Assembly: GCA_030549495.1 (NCBI GenBank) | Contig: JAUIRK010000567.1 | Span: 350,501-414,500 of the forward strand | Length of the DNA: 64,000 nt | Origin: Nectonema munidae | Taxonomy: Eukaryota > Nematomorpha > Nectonematoida > Nectonematidae | Direction of reading: 5' to 3' | Part shown: in pieces, positions 34,436 through 45,698 of the stretch | Numbering within the stretch: the stretch's first letter is position 1 | Layout of the letters: each line of letters starts with the position of its first letter | Notes under the pieces: generated by a model | What the model was told of the DNA's origin: nothing | Databases searched by the model: none | The model's input: only the letters and a program-made list of their open reading frames with translations | Translations under genes and position numbers: made by a program

Positions 34436-34580
34436 TTCTAAACGGTCTTTTTTTAACACTAAAGTGTCTTTTTCAAATTCTAAAGTGTCTTTTTCAAATT
34501 CAAAAGTGTCTTTTTTAAATTCTAAAGTGTCTTTTTTAAATTCTAAAGTGTCTTTTTTAAATTTTAAAGTGTCTTTTTTG
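34436..34580. repeat. 21-bp tandem repeat next to the Tc1-like terminus
   Basis: About seven copies of TTCTAAAGTGTCTTTTTTAAA with small changes. The innermost copy continues into the inverted terminal region of the Tc1-like element. A single inverse copy, AAAAAAAGACACT, marks the outer edge of the other arm (35930–35945). The repeat thus looks like an expanded terminal motif. Confidence 0.8.
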
Positions 34581-35445
34581 ATTTTACTTTTCTGAATAAG
34601 CTTTAAAGTCTTGTTTCTTAATAAATGCGCGTAATATTATGTGCGATTGTAAGGTTCTGTAGACGTGTTGAAAGATACATTGATAATTTTCTAATTCTCC
34701 GTGTATATTCAAGTCTTTTTTAATTCGATGCAACTAGCAGTTCATTTATAGACAAGTTTTTAACTCTTCAATTTTTGCCTTCTGCATAGATTGTTTTTAT
34801 ATTATAGTAACATAGAATTAAAATTTTTTTAGTTTGTATCGAAAGTTTCAACTAAGCAAAAAAGTGAATTTTAAAATTTATAGTTTCGAAAAACATTTTA
34901 CATCCATTTTAATATCCATTATAAAATGAAAAAAAGTGTTCACACAAACTTCTTTATTATCATTCAAGTAATTTAAAGCAAAAACAATATATCACATTTT
35001 ATGAAGAAATAGAAACTCCCATTTGCCCTTTTTGTATGTTACGTAGTGCATGTGCAATGTAGCTTTTGCTTTCCTCGCTGTTTATTGAGGAAACAGCTTT
35101 TTTGATCACTTCATCTAGCATGAAAAAAAGTGTTGTGTTTAAAATAAAAGTTTTTAAAACATGTTTTATAAATATTGAAGTAAACCTTACTTAATTTTTG
35201 TTTTGCAAAATTTTTGAGAATGCCAGCTCAATTGAATTCAGCATGTAACTATAAGGAGACAAAAACTTCAAAATTTGTCCATCTGAAGTTATTAAGTTTT
35301 CGATAGTTTGAGTTTTATGGATCTTTGCGTTATCCATAATAATTAGCCAGCAGTTTTTTAGGTTACTACTTTTAGATAGCAATTCGATTAAAAATTCTTC
35401 AATTTTTTCCATTTTTAGGAAAAAATGTAACATTGATAGCAGCAA
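34563..35445 (-). mobile_element. Tc1/mariner-superfamily element, left arm with transposase C-terminal half
   Basis: The minus-strand ORF 35445–35191 reads EFLIELLSKSSNLKNCWL, then IIMDNAKIHKT (second catalytic Asp), SPYSYMLNSIELAFSKI (catalytic Glu, normally L-N-P-I-E) and a stop. About 35117–35000 encodes a further C-terminal piece (DEVIKKAVSSINSEESKSY) ended by a stop. The outer 140 bases (34563–34700) match 35812–35955 in inverted orientation. The N-terminal half with the helix-turn-helix is absent. Confidence 0.75.
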
Positions 35446-35459
35446 TGAGCTAAAGCGGA

Positions 35460-35955
35460 TGAGTTCATTACAAAATTATCAATGATGGTACCTGTAATTC
35501 AAAAAAGTTTGCAGAATTTTTAATCGAATTGCTATCTAAAATAAGTAACCTAAAAAACTGCTGGCTAATTGTGGATAACGCAAAGATCCACAAAACTCAA
35601 ACTATCGAAAACTTAATAACTTCAGATGGACAAATTTTGAAGTTTTTGTCTCCTTATAGTTACATTCTGAATCCAATTGAGCTGGCATTCTCAAAAATCA
35701 AAAATTTACAAAACAGAAATTAAGTAAGGTTTACTTCAATATTTATAAAACCTGTTTTAAAAACTTTTATTTTAGACACAACACTTTCTTTCATGCTAGA
35801 TGAATTGATCAAATAGAAAATTATCAGTGTATCTTTCAACACGTCTACAGAACATGACAATCGAACATAATATTACGCGCATTTATTAGAAACAAGACTT
35901 CAAAGCTTATTCAGAGAAGTAAAATAAAAAAAGACACTATTGAAAAATTATATGT
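35460..35955 (+). mobile_element. Tc1/mariner-superfamily element, right arm (inverted copy)
   Basis: The plus-strand ORF 35529–35723 repeats the same sequence (CWLIVDNAKIHKTQTIENL, YSYILNPIELAFSKI) in the opposite orientation to the left arm and keeps the canonical L-N-P-I-E. It lacks about 400 bases present in the left arm (34700–35098) between the ORF and the terminal region, so it is an internal-deletion version. The two arms meet near 35450–35520 with their N-terminal sides facing each other. Confidence 0.75.
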
Positions 35956-36166
35956 TCTCAAAAAAAAATAAAAAAATGGTGAGAAATTATAGAGTCGTAG
36001 AGAAAATAAAAAGGGGTTTAAAAAAATATTAATTAAAAAATAATAATTGAAAAGATCCTGATAAAGTCTAGAAATTTCATTCATAATAAAATTTGAAGAT
36101 TTTGAGAATCAAAATATCTCGGAACAGAAAATCTTAAAAATCTAACAAAGTACAACTGGATCAATA

Positions 36167-37103
36167 CAAGTGTTGGGTCCGATTCTTGATAATGATTCTG
36201 ATTCTCTGAATTTTTTAACCACAATTCTGATTTTGATTCTGATTTTTTCATTTCATAAATAAAGCTTTTGATTATGATTCTGATTTTGATTTTAAAAAAA
36301 CTTATTTTTATATATTTACATGCGAAATAAGCTGGCTGCAAAAATATGGATTGCTTTAGTTTCCAGTAGCTTCATAATCTGTATTATGCATGATTCGCTA
36401 AAATATGTAAATAATTGTTCGCGACAGCTGCCAATCACTGAAAGTGAGGTGTCCTCGACTTCTTGCTGTGAGAGTCAAAAAATTCTTCCTCTTCTCCTCT
36501 TTTTTCTCTGTAAGCGAATTGCCATCTAATTGTGTTGCCTCGATAGGGAAGTTACTCACAAACAGCTCTTCGTTTTTTCATTAATCTCTATAAAATAAAT
36601 AATTTGATTATTTATATACATGTGTTTTTATCATTTTATTATATTTTTTAAATAGTTTTTGGGGGATTTTTAAGTTTTAAAACTAAACCAACAAACTTAA
36701 TAATTTTATATAATATTATTAAAAAAATTTTTTTTTTTTTTTTTTTTTTTAAAAAAATACTCGTTCTCTTGTTGTATACCACCTGAGTTTCCATAGATAG
36801 AAGATGATGTCACAAAGTTAATGTTACAAAGAGCAAGTAGCTTTGTCAAAGATGTAGCTAGAGTTTTACAAATGATAATTAACGGTGACATAAAGGATTA
36901 ACATTTTTTTCTAATTTACAATTGCAGGAGAAGGTCAACTGATTAAAATGTTTAAAAGTGACTAAAATTATTGAGAAAATTTAATTTTTGTGATTCTCTA
37001 GCCCGGATGAGGTTTCTTATTCTGAATTTGGCTTATTTTAAAGATGATTATGATTTTGATTACGATTCTAGGAATTTTTGTGATTACAATCGGCCCCACT
37101 CTA
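36167..37103. mobile_element. GATT-rich MITE (937 bp) with 7-bp flanking repeats ATCAATA
   Basis: Left end AAGTGTTGGGTCCGATT and right end AATCGGCCCCACTCTA (inverse TAGAGTGGGGCCGATT) are related. ATCAATA flanks both sides (36160–36166, 37104–37110). Just inside the left end a 6/12-bp tandem (GATTCTGATTTT) runs to about 36295; the right end has GATTATGATTTTGATTACGA. The interior has a T run (about 36727–36750) and no coding capacity. A related right end lies at 56385–56520. Confidence 0.7.
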
Positions 37104-37110
37104 ATCAATA

Positions 37111-37787
37111 TTAAAAGTTTACACGTCTATGACATTGCTGAAGGTCAATTAATTAAGGTTTTACTTAATTTCAAATATTTAAGATGAAGAAAAAAAGATT
37201 TCACACATTATTTATATATATAATTATTAGAAAGAATTAAGGGCTTTCAATAATCATCAGGGTCGAGATAGTGTTTACCTTGCGCCTTAGAGAAAAGTCA
37301 TTAATAGGCTCATATGGCCATCACCTAAACTGTGAAAAGATAAACTGTTATGTCTGTAAACGTTTTTAACTTATGCTAAACCTGTCTTTTTTTTTTAATT
37401 TTCATCTTTTCTATACTTTCTTGAAATTTATATTTTTACCTTATAATACATAAATTTGTATATAATAATTAATAACCATGGTTTATATCCTCAAGCGGCC
37501 TTTCAGGCTTTGATATGGACCTTCAAACAAATTTACTCGTATTCTTTTGATAATCTCTTTGGATATGCTCATTGCTTCTTATTTTTTTAATGATTTTCAA
37601 ATCTATAAAACTTTTTTTTGTGGTTGAAAATGAATCTTCTTCTTCTTAATAACGCCGTCACTCTTTAACCGAAACAAATGAAATGTTTGTGCCAATCTAC
37701 TCATTATGCTGTGTCACAAGAAATGATTTAAAAAATACGTGTAAAGTTTATCCATGTTTATGGCAAAACCAGGAAAAAGAAAATTTA
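37111..37787. other. No gene recognised
   Basis: AT-rich sequence between the MITE and the LINE tail. No ORF or repeat with ends is seen. Confidence 0.5.
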
Positions 37788-38258
37788 TCATAACATAACA
37801 TAACCTACTTTAAATTAACAAATTTATGACGAAGTTAAATTTTCGCGATTTTTGAGTTAAAAAAAGTTCCCGTAGAGTTAACTTCGCTAATGCTAAGTTA
37901 AGCTTTTCGCAAAAATAATAATATGGCGAAAATTTCATGATTTACGCTATTTTATTAAGCAATATGAGGTAGGTAATAATTAGCTATAAAAATTGCATTT
38001 ATAATTACCAATTGTTTATCAACATAAATATCAAGATCTTCAAGTAATAAACAAAATATATACAAATTTAAAAATGATACCACTGTTCATCTAATATTTT
38101 TTTAAACGCATTCAAGCTTGGTGAGCACACAACATATTCTGGGAGCTTGCTCTAAACTTTTATATAAATTTTAGCGAAGTAGGTTCTTCTGAAGTTTTCA
38201 TAAAATGATTCTAACTCAAGCTTGAGATAATTGCATCGGAAAACACCATAGATAAAGC
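37788..38258 (-). mobile_element. LINE 3' end (CR1/Jockey-like), copy 1
   Basis: The minus strand from about 38245 reads RCNYLKLELESFYENFRRTY, a stop, then SKLPEYVVCSPSLNAFKKIL and a stop near 38071. This is the conserved tail after the reverse transcriptase (R-x-N-x-L-K-L … W-x-x-L-P-x-x-V-V-x-A-x-S-L-N-x-F-K-x-x-L-D-x-x-W). The element ends at 37788–37803 in the microsatellite-like tail TTATGTTATGTTATGA (minus strand). It is truncated at the 5' side. Confidence 0.75.
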
Positions 38259-38558
38259 CACAAAAAACGCTATCGAAAAAACTTTTTTTCTAATAGAATT
38301 GTTAATGACTGGAACAGTCTTCCTGCTGATGTTATAAACTCCCCTTCATTAAACGTATTCAAGAAATGTGTGCATAACTTCTGGAAAAATATGTTGTATG
38401 ATTAAGTCTTTTTTACTTTTGCATTCTTCTTTTCCTTATTTAGCAATTATAATGTTTAAACGATTTCTATATGTTTTTTTCTTCCACACAATGAAGCGAT
38501 TACCACAGGCAAAATGGCCTTTTTTCGCTTATAAAATTATGTTATGTTATGTTAGATA
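38259..38558 (+). mobile_element. LINE 3' end (same family), copy 2
   Basis: The plus strand reads RKNFFSNRIVNDWNSLP, then DVINSPSLNVFKKCVHNFW to a stop near 38404. A short 3' UTR and the tail TTATGTTATGTTATGTTAG at about 38537–38555 follow. It is joined almost base to base with copy 1 in opposite orientation. This suggests twin-priming inversion during insertion, or nested insertion. Confidence 0.75.
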
Positions 38559-39210
38559 ACGTAGAAAACATATTTAATGTAAAATCCAACATTTGTATCT
38601 AAAATGGTGAAATTTCAAAAAGCCCAAAAGCTTAAAAAGATACAAAATGTTTAAAATATATTTATTCATAGTTTTTGAGAAACACTAAAAGTGAAAAATG
38701 TTCAATTAGCTCTAAGACTTGCGTTTAGGATAGTATTTTAATTAAATTTTGGCATAAATATCCTCAAACAACTTTATTTCACACCCAATTACACAAATAT
38801 CTTAAAAAGTCAAAATGTCAGCAAATAAATAAATTTAGAGGGTTCATTTTGTTTCAAAGTAAATATTCTTTTATGTTAATTCTTTACTTTTTTTCATTTT
38901 CAAATACTATTATTGTTATCAGCAATGGCGTATTAAAGCCGATCTCAAAAGGGTTTCCAATATTTTCATTCTCAAAGCTCTTACATTTTTATTAGCAGCA
39001 TATTAGTGAAAAGAATCAGAAAGTTGCATTTTATATTAAAGTTATAATCACAAAAAGGGAAGATCAGTTGGAGGGGGGGGGGGATTTTAGAGACTCTAGG
39101 AAGCTTCGCTTTATCATTGTATTTTATTGAATATTTTAATTTTTTATTATTTTTTGTGCCTTGCATTTGTTATTTTAATGCTACAACTCACTTCTCCTTC
39201 ATGTGATTTG
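38559..39210. other. No gene; G run
   Basis: AT-rich DNA with a run of 11 or more G at about 39073–39083. The minus-strand ORF across it is not credible. Confidence 0.5.
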
Positions 39211-40248
39211 CAGGGCGAGTAAAAGTCAATAAAGTCAATTTTTATTTCGGTTTAGCAAAAACTCTTTGAAGAAGATCTTTACTTGTTTAGTCTAAAATTT
39301 TTTGAACTAATTTCAAATTTTTAAGTCAATTAAAGTCAATTTTTCGAGTTTAGGTCAATAAAGTCAATTTTTATATTTAACACTTTTTGATTCAATGTGC
39401 CTAAAATTGTTATAAGTGATAGATAAAAGATTTCTTCTTTATATCAACACTTCCACAATAGTTGGGCTTTTTTCATCTAATAAAAGGTTTTACTGTAAAG
39501 TTTGCCTGACTGAGGTTAAACATGAAGAAGTTTTTTGTAAGACAATTTTTTTGTTGACAAACGCGGTTACATACGATATATCCGCTGCAGAAGTTAGGGA
39601 ATTTTATTCCCTAACTTTTTTATCATTTCATGTTTTTCACATCTTTTACACAAGTTTACCTTAAAAGTTAAGTTATCCTGCAAAATTATAGATTACCGGC
39701 ATTAAATCATTCAAAATTAGTAATAGAAAAAGACGTTCTCTTTTCAAACCTATCGGCAACACGCCAGTTCCAATTGTAACAAAATTGACAAATTGGTTGC
39801 AAGCAGCAAAATATTTTCATTAAAATCTTCCAGCAGAGAAGAAATTAATGATGAAGATGATGGAATTTTATTGCCAAATATCAAGAAATTGTTAAAAAAG
39901 AAAATCTGTGTCAAAACTTGCTAACAATAATAATTAGAGAAGATTCACGATTCATTGATTTAGTAGGAAAAGGTCAACATAGAGACTTTTTCAGTCGAAG
40001 ATGCCTTCACTTGTTTTAACATTATTTCATTTAAGACGAATGTGGCGTTACTTGAAAATAGATTCAAATAAAATGAAATCAATAAAATCATGAATATGGA
40101 AAACTCTCAAATCTCTCGCAGTACTTATCCCAAATTACAAAATTGTCAAGTTTTAACTTTAGAAGTTTAAAAAGTCAATAAAGTCAATTTTTTCTATGAG
40201 TAAAAGTCAATTTTTTCCAATTTTTTGGGTCAATTTTTTCTCGCCCTG
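39211..40248. mobile_element. hAT-like element (1038 bp) with AAGTCAAT-rich ends
   Basis: Ends CAGGGCGAGTAAAAGTCAAT and TTTTTTCTCGCCCTG form inverted repeats (CAGGGCGAG plus an A-rich step). Many copies of AAAGTCAAT/AAGTCAATTTTT lie near both ends (39224–39245, 39323–39375, 40165–40235). The flanking octamers GTGATTTG and GACTGATT are not clean duplicates, so the insertion is old. Inside are a Cys-pair piece (FYCKVCLTEVKHE, about 39495) and NWLQAAKYFH/LPAEKKLMMKMMEFY (about 39795–39870), remnants of a transposase. Confidence 0.75.
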
Positions 40249-40249
40249 G

Positions 40250-40520
40250 ACTGATTTCTTGTAAATTAAAATTTTGCTCCAATGTTCTATGAGAAACGTT
40301 TCTTCCTGATGTTCCTTCAACATTCAGAGGCGTTGTAATAGTTTTATTCAAATCATATATTCGAGCGTATGGTAAAAAAATTTTTATTTCATGTTATAGA
40401 AACTTTTCTTCAATAATTCTTTCACATATACCATAAAGTTTGAATGTCATGGACAAGTCGATCAATGTCAGGAACCAATAGAAACAATTGGATTTTTTAT
40501 ATATATGACAGTTTTTTTGC
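40250..40520 (-). pseudogene. Unrecognised coding-like remnant next to the hAT
   Basis: The minus strand has a stretch (about 40380–40252) reading FLPYARIYDLNKTITTPLN, then EGTSGRNVSHRTLEQNFN, of balanced composition. A stop-containing continuation lies upstream (FLTLIDLSMTFKLYG). No family is recognised. The hAT at 39211–40248 begins right after it and may have split it. Confidence 0.25.
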
Positions 40521-40679
40521 GCCTAAAATATTTTAGACGTCAGAATTTTCCTTTAGATCTCATTGAGTCTTGAGGAAGTTGAATCTTCAATTGGAAGATC
40601 TTTCACTGTAAATTACGTATGACAGAAAACTCAGTACAAGCTTTTACAAATTATTAATTTAGCTTGAGATAATTTCACC

Positions 40680-41190
40680 CAAAAATGTAGATATCTCGTC
40701 ACCTTCTTAAAATTGGTAGCTACCATTTTAACACTCTCTCATGTCAAAAACTGTCAATCTAAATCAAAGGTTAATATTTTGCAGCAAATTTTAATATTAA
40801 CTCGTAGTTAACTTTATAACTTATGTCAAAACAAGATACTTCCTCGAAAATTTATAATAATATACAGTTTTGAATACGCATAACACTTATAGTATATATA
40901 TTATATATATACTTTTTTATCAATAAACTTGGCTGCTTTTAGAAAATGTCAATCAAAATTTTGATTGATGATAAAATTATTATCCAAAGATTCAATCAAA
41001 TTTTACATGAAATATATGTTTTTATATCAAATCGTGATTTCAAAAATGTTGGTTTGAATTCTGCACTCAGATTTTGCATTTAGGCCTTAGTGTTTGAAAA
41101 GGCATTAAACTTTCAATCATAAATTTACGGTTTACATCTAAAAATTGTCTCAAGATATATTTTTAAATTTTAATTTTAAAAGTAAAAATT
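40680..41190 (+). repeat. Dispersed repeat family A, copy 3
   Basis: Shares with 14290–15110 the blocks GTCAATCAAAATTTTGATTG, CAAATTTTACATGAAATATA, TTTTTATATCAAATCG and CAATCATAAATTTACGGTTT, in the same order and orientation. The upstream GGTAGCTACCATTTT block matches the inverse at 9600–10600. Confidence 0.65.
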
Positions 41191-42394
41191 ACAATCATTT
41201 AAAATTGTTTCATACTGAAAATAATAAATTGATTTTTTACCACATATAAAAATCAAGTTAGTTTATAGAATATCAAGCCTGCAATTTCCTGAGATATAGG
41301 CCACCTCTTCTCAAACTTATCTTGAGTATGAATATTTCTTGATATATTTATCCCCACCCTCTTCAGGCCCACCCTCCCATCTACCAAATTTGTTTTGCAA
41401 GAGGGCAAAGCCAAGTATATTCTTGAAGAAACATCACTCACAGCAGAGTTGAGATGAGTTAGCCCTAAAAGTTACTTCTTTATCGTCTTCTTTACTTTAT
41501 GAAAATTCCACTTCGTGTTATCGTTATATTTATAAAAGGTATAGTTTCACTTTTTTTCGTTAATTTTTCACTTCAAAATTGATTAATTGATTAATTAGTT
41601 TATTTGATTTCTTTCATTTTCATTTTTTACTTCATTATTTTTTTTTATCTATTTATTGATTTTACACATTTTTCTTTACTAAATAAATGCACTTCTTAAG
41701 TTTACATTTTAAGAATGAATTTTTTATAACAGAAGGCTGAGATTGAAGGCCTGCCATATTATGAACTGCAAAATATAAGCGAGGAAGATAGCAGGAAAGT
41801 GTGACAAATCTTTAAGAATAAGGCAATTTCGCGACTAAATGAGTATTTTTGGACTTATATGAAGCAGAAAGCTGAGGAAACGACTTTTGCAGTGAACCCG
41901 GTATTCAATTTAACCCATGGGCGATGTTGTAACCAATGAAGAGATCATTTTCAAAGTTTTAAATGAATACTTTTCTACAAAAACTCAAAAAATAGATAAT
42001 GAAGCTTGTTGCTATATTCAAATGAGAGACACAAAAGATTTAAAAAAACGAAAATGACATTATCATTGTAATGAATGGAATTAACTCTAAAAAATCTTGT
42101 TGATGTATACACCACATAGGCTGAATTTTTAAAAGAATATGCATTGAGATACAGTAAAATCGCCCTATTGCAAACTCACACTTCAATAAATATGCACCAT
42201 TTTGTCCATTCCAAAACGCTTATACAAAATTAGCACGTAAATTAGACATTTTATAAAGGAACCTCTTTTTTAATTTTAATAACTAAGAATTTACTTTAAT
42301 TTATTAGTAATAAATTTTCCTTATACAAATGATAAAATAGCAAAGAAGGATATGATTCACATGTACAAAAAGCTTTAATATCTTGATAAAACAA
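41191..42394. other. No confident gene
   Basis: 41253–41441 (minus) is an unrecognised 62-codon ORF of fairly balanced composition. 41895–42060 (plus) has a coding-like piece (EEIIFKVLNEYFSTKTQ) with loose resemblance to LTR-retrotransposon gag-type sequence, too short to call. The rest is AT-rich. Confidence 0.35.
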
Positions 42395-42800
42395 AAGCAA
42401 TAACATAACATATTTTATTAAGCAAAAAGAAGTTTGTTCAAACCTATGAAAATTGCATTTAAAAATAATAACTTCAAATAATGAGATATTTGAGTTTTCA
42501 TAAGACGAAATATCACATGTGCACAAACTTGAGATGACTCCAATGGAAGTCTAATCTATTTTTAAATATATTTAATGTTGGTGCATCCACAATATTTTGA
42601 GGTAGATTGTTCCAATCTTTAATTGAAGATTTAGTGAGATAAGTTTTTCTAAAAGTGCCATAATGAGAGTCTGGTTGAAGTTTCAAGGAATTACATCGAG
42701 AAATACGTGATGCCATTGGGGGTAAAACTTTTCTTTGTATGTAAATATTTTTCTTCAGTATATTATAAATAGTTATCAATTTTTGTCTTTTAATTCTATA
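42395..42800 (-). mobile_element. LINE 3' end (same family), copy 3
   Basis: The ORF 42779–42513 encodes MASRISRCNSLKLQPDSHYG, RKTYLTKSSIKDWNNLPQNI and APTLNIFKNRLDFHW: the canonical post-RT tail of CR1/Jockey-like LINEs. The 3' UTR runs to the ATATGTTATGTTATTG tail near 42395–42412. It aligns closely with copy 1 at 37788–38258. The RT domain is missing. Confidence 0.8.
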
Positions 42801-43854
42801 AAGAAGAGACGGAAGATTGAGTTCAAATGCAATGAAAGCATTTGTTTCTTATACTTACTTATGTATACGCTTACGTACATGACACTTTCGTAAAACAATA
42901 AATCATATTATTCCCTATTCTATTTTTGCTAATATTCTTGCTTAGATAAAAAGACATTTTGTTTATAAGACTAAATACAGAAACCTAGCGTATACTTTTC
43001 CGTTGCTGTAATACAGTTAATCAATCTTTACCTTTTAATAACGAAGCATGAGATGGTGGAGATTGATATGCTTTTATTATAAAAACAATAATACTTTTGT
43101 ACTAATTTTTTGACTGCTCAATTTCTCTCCTTTTAAAAATTGTTTTATGGGGATGCTTACGTCTTCTTAACTCAAAAAGTTGGATAATGGCATAAAATAT
43201 CGTGTTATTACTGTTGTTGAACTAAATGTAAAATCAAAACAATACTCCCACTAACTTTGCTGAAATCTTCAGACAAAATCAAGAATTCTTACGAGAAAAG
43301 TAGAACAAAGCGTAAAAGAATTAGAAAGAGTCTTTACCCCAATGTTGAAGAGACTCGTTCAAAGATGCTAAATCCCAAAACATTCCTGTTTCAGAACGTG
43401 TAGTTTTGCCAAAAGCCCAAAAATTTGCCATTATTTTATCATTACGAAATATTACGAGTGAAAATGATTTTTCTTAAAAATAAAAGTTCAATATGTTTTA
43501 CTATATTTTTTTTAGCTTTAGGGGTCGCTCACAAATGCCGTCAATAGGACGGGCGGGGCAAAAATTTGACAAATGGCAACTTTGAGAGTACACAACTGGC
43601 CAAAAACTGGCAAGAGAGAGAGAGCAGAGGTCAAAAGTGAACAAAAATGATTTGTCGTCAGCTGCAACGACCCCTTTTTACTAGAGATAATAAAACTAAG
43701 TAAAAACCAAATTGAAGTTCTTTTATCTCGGTTATAGTGAAACGAACTAAACAACAGTTCCTCTTCAACTTATTATACCGAGGTTGTAAGGTATTTGGTT
43801 ATAGCCTTTTACTCATGCATTGGATTTAGTACTCCTATTAATTGAGTAAAGTTA
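42801..43854. other. No gene recognised
   Basis: A GC-richer patch at 43515–43680 contains a short (GA)n run near 43613–43622. 43256–43460 is coding-like in pieces but unplaceable. Confidence 0.4.
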
Positions 43855-44720
43855 CACTGATTTCCAAAAAATGTAACAAGCTTTCGGTTGAAAATTATAA
43901 GCCAATCAGTATAATTAGTACGCTATATCTAAGATATATTTGAGAAAAATATTTACGCTCAAAATTCATTATATCTCTCATCGATTTGTATTTAGGAAGA
44001 ACTGTTGTGCTGAATGTTTACGTACACGGTTCATAGTTAAAATTTAACATTCTTTATAAAATTTTAATGAAATTCTTGCTATTTTTATAGATTTTAAAAA
44101 AGCATTCGATGGTATTTCTATGACTTTCTTAGCACTTAGGCGTTTTGGTTTTTCTAAATTTCCTATCAAGTTTTTCAATTCTTAAATGGTTTCTAGATAC
44201 CAGGCAGTGAATAATAAACAAAACAAATTTTTCTCTTAGACTCATTTTTTACGGGAATTTGGTAGGGTTCTAAAGCCTTTATTATTCTCTTTTTATATAT
44301 CAATGATATTCAACTTCTTACTATTTGTGGATGATGTCACTTTATTTTTTACCAATTTCAAGTCTCACTAATTTAAATGGAAATATTAAAAATAAAATTG
44401 ATTTTAATTTTCTCTTAGCCTAAGATTGGAGCGTATTAATTGTCTCAAATCGAGAGCAATGTTTTTCTCTAAAAGAAGATATAATGGTTCTAATGTTAAC
44501 TTGGATATAATTTGCATTGATATAGTAGATATGCTTAATTTTTTAGGTTTACATATTAATGATAAACTTTCAAGTCGTGTGATCATTATCACATGTGTCT
44601 AAAACATTGAAAGCGATTACTTGAAATAATGAAAAGTTATTAAAATTACTTCGTAAAAGTCAAATTAAATTTGTACAAATCTTTGATGCTACCTCATTTC
44701 TATAAAGTGTTATAAATTGG
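43855..44720 (+). mobile_element. LINE reverse transcriptase fragment
   Basis: Pieces in order: ISKKCNKLSVENYKPISIIS (fingers motif, V-E-N-Y-R-P-I-S), ILAIFIDFKKAFDGIS (RT motif A with catalytic Asp), SRYQAV, LLFSFYINDI and a decayed motif C region (CGxCHFIF), then SRAMFFSKRRYN and MLNFLGLHINDKLSS. This is the RT core of a non-LTR retrotransposon of CR1/Jockey type. Multiple stops and frame changes show it is dead. It may belong to the same family as the 3' ends at 38 and 42 kb. Confidence 0.75.
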
Positions 44721-45024
44721 GCCAAACTAATTTAAACGAGAAAATTTTAATATACTTTTCTTTCATTGTTTTATCATTATAGATGAAAACTCAATTGAAT
44801 TTGTAAACAAAAGCAGGAATTTAACTATATTACTATAGATGACACTGTAATTGAAATAATAATAACTAAATAACTTATCAATGTTGACGCGTATATGTTT
44901 TTCGATGATTGGAAAGTTTGATTGACATTTAATACCTATAAAAATAAGTCAACATCACTGGAGTCAAAATGACCCTGAAAATAAATAACACGATTAAGTA
45001 TTTGTAAAATTATAATTTTTAACT

Positions 45025-45246
45025 TTAATTTAAATGTTTCACTATCATAAGATGCAAAAGAAATAATGTATGGAATACTTGAAGTATTTCACTGAAAAAA
45101 CCATTTCTGTTGAACTTATCAATGATTATACGATAATTCGAATCATTTTGACCACGTGTATGCATACGAGGATAATATGATTTATTTTTATCTATGTTAT
45201 GATTTATACAAAGATAGTCTGGACTGAGGATTTCGAGCAGGACCAT
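45025..45246 (-). mobile_element. Probable LINE C-terminal fragment
   Basis: A 73-codon ORF with SYYPRMHTRGQNDSNYRIII followed by FNRNGFFSEILQVFHTL. This resembles the post-RT segment Y-x-T-R-x-x-x-x-L-x-x-P … F-x-x-x-x-x-x-W-N-x-L of LINEs. Weak alone, but the window has several such tails. Confidence 0.35.
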
Positions 45247-45698
45247 GATATCCTTATGATAGGGCGCAAATGCTTTAACTAACTTAACTAAAAGCAGATT
45301 TCAAGAATTATAATGTTGATATTTAAAAGAGTGTGGATTGTACAATCATTCGTTATCTTCTCTTCGATAGATGCTTTTCAAGTTGGCGTCTCCGAGGCGT
45401 AGCAATTTTTCTCGAACATCTTGTACATAGAATGAAAGGAAAGATATTTTTAAGTGAGCCAGGAGTAAGAAAGTTGTGCTTTTTGACATTAATTTTGTGC
45501 TCAAAATGAGGCTAAAAATTTAATTAAATGTAAATATTGATTCTTATCTATACTTTTTTTTTTTATCACAATCAACATCTCCATATACACATATATATAT
45601 AATCTACAAGAAGTCGTACACACAATTTTCATGTTTAATAATAAATATTGCAAATAAAAAATATTAATAATATAAGAAGTTTTAATATTTAATGATAT
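45247..45698. other. No gene recognised
   Basis: AT-rich DNA with a short AT run near 45588–45602. Confidence 0.45.

Noticed and set aside
36706-36891. 61-codon minus-strand ORF with poly-Lys
   Set aside because: It spans the T run inside the GATT-rich MITE; composition is explained by the homopolymer.
39201-40258. Clean target-site duplication for the CAGGGCGAG element
   Set aside because: The flanks GTGATTTG and GACTGATT do not match well enough to claim a duplication.
41895-42060. Possible LTR-retrotransposon gag-like fragment
   Set aside because: Loose resemblance over a few dozen residues only, with no repeats at the ends and no other element parts nearby.
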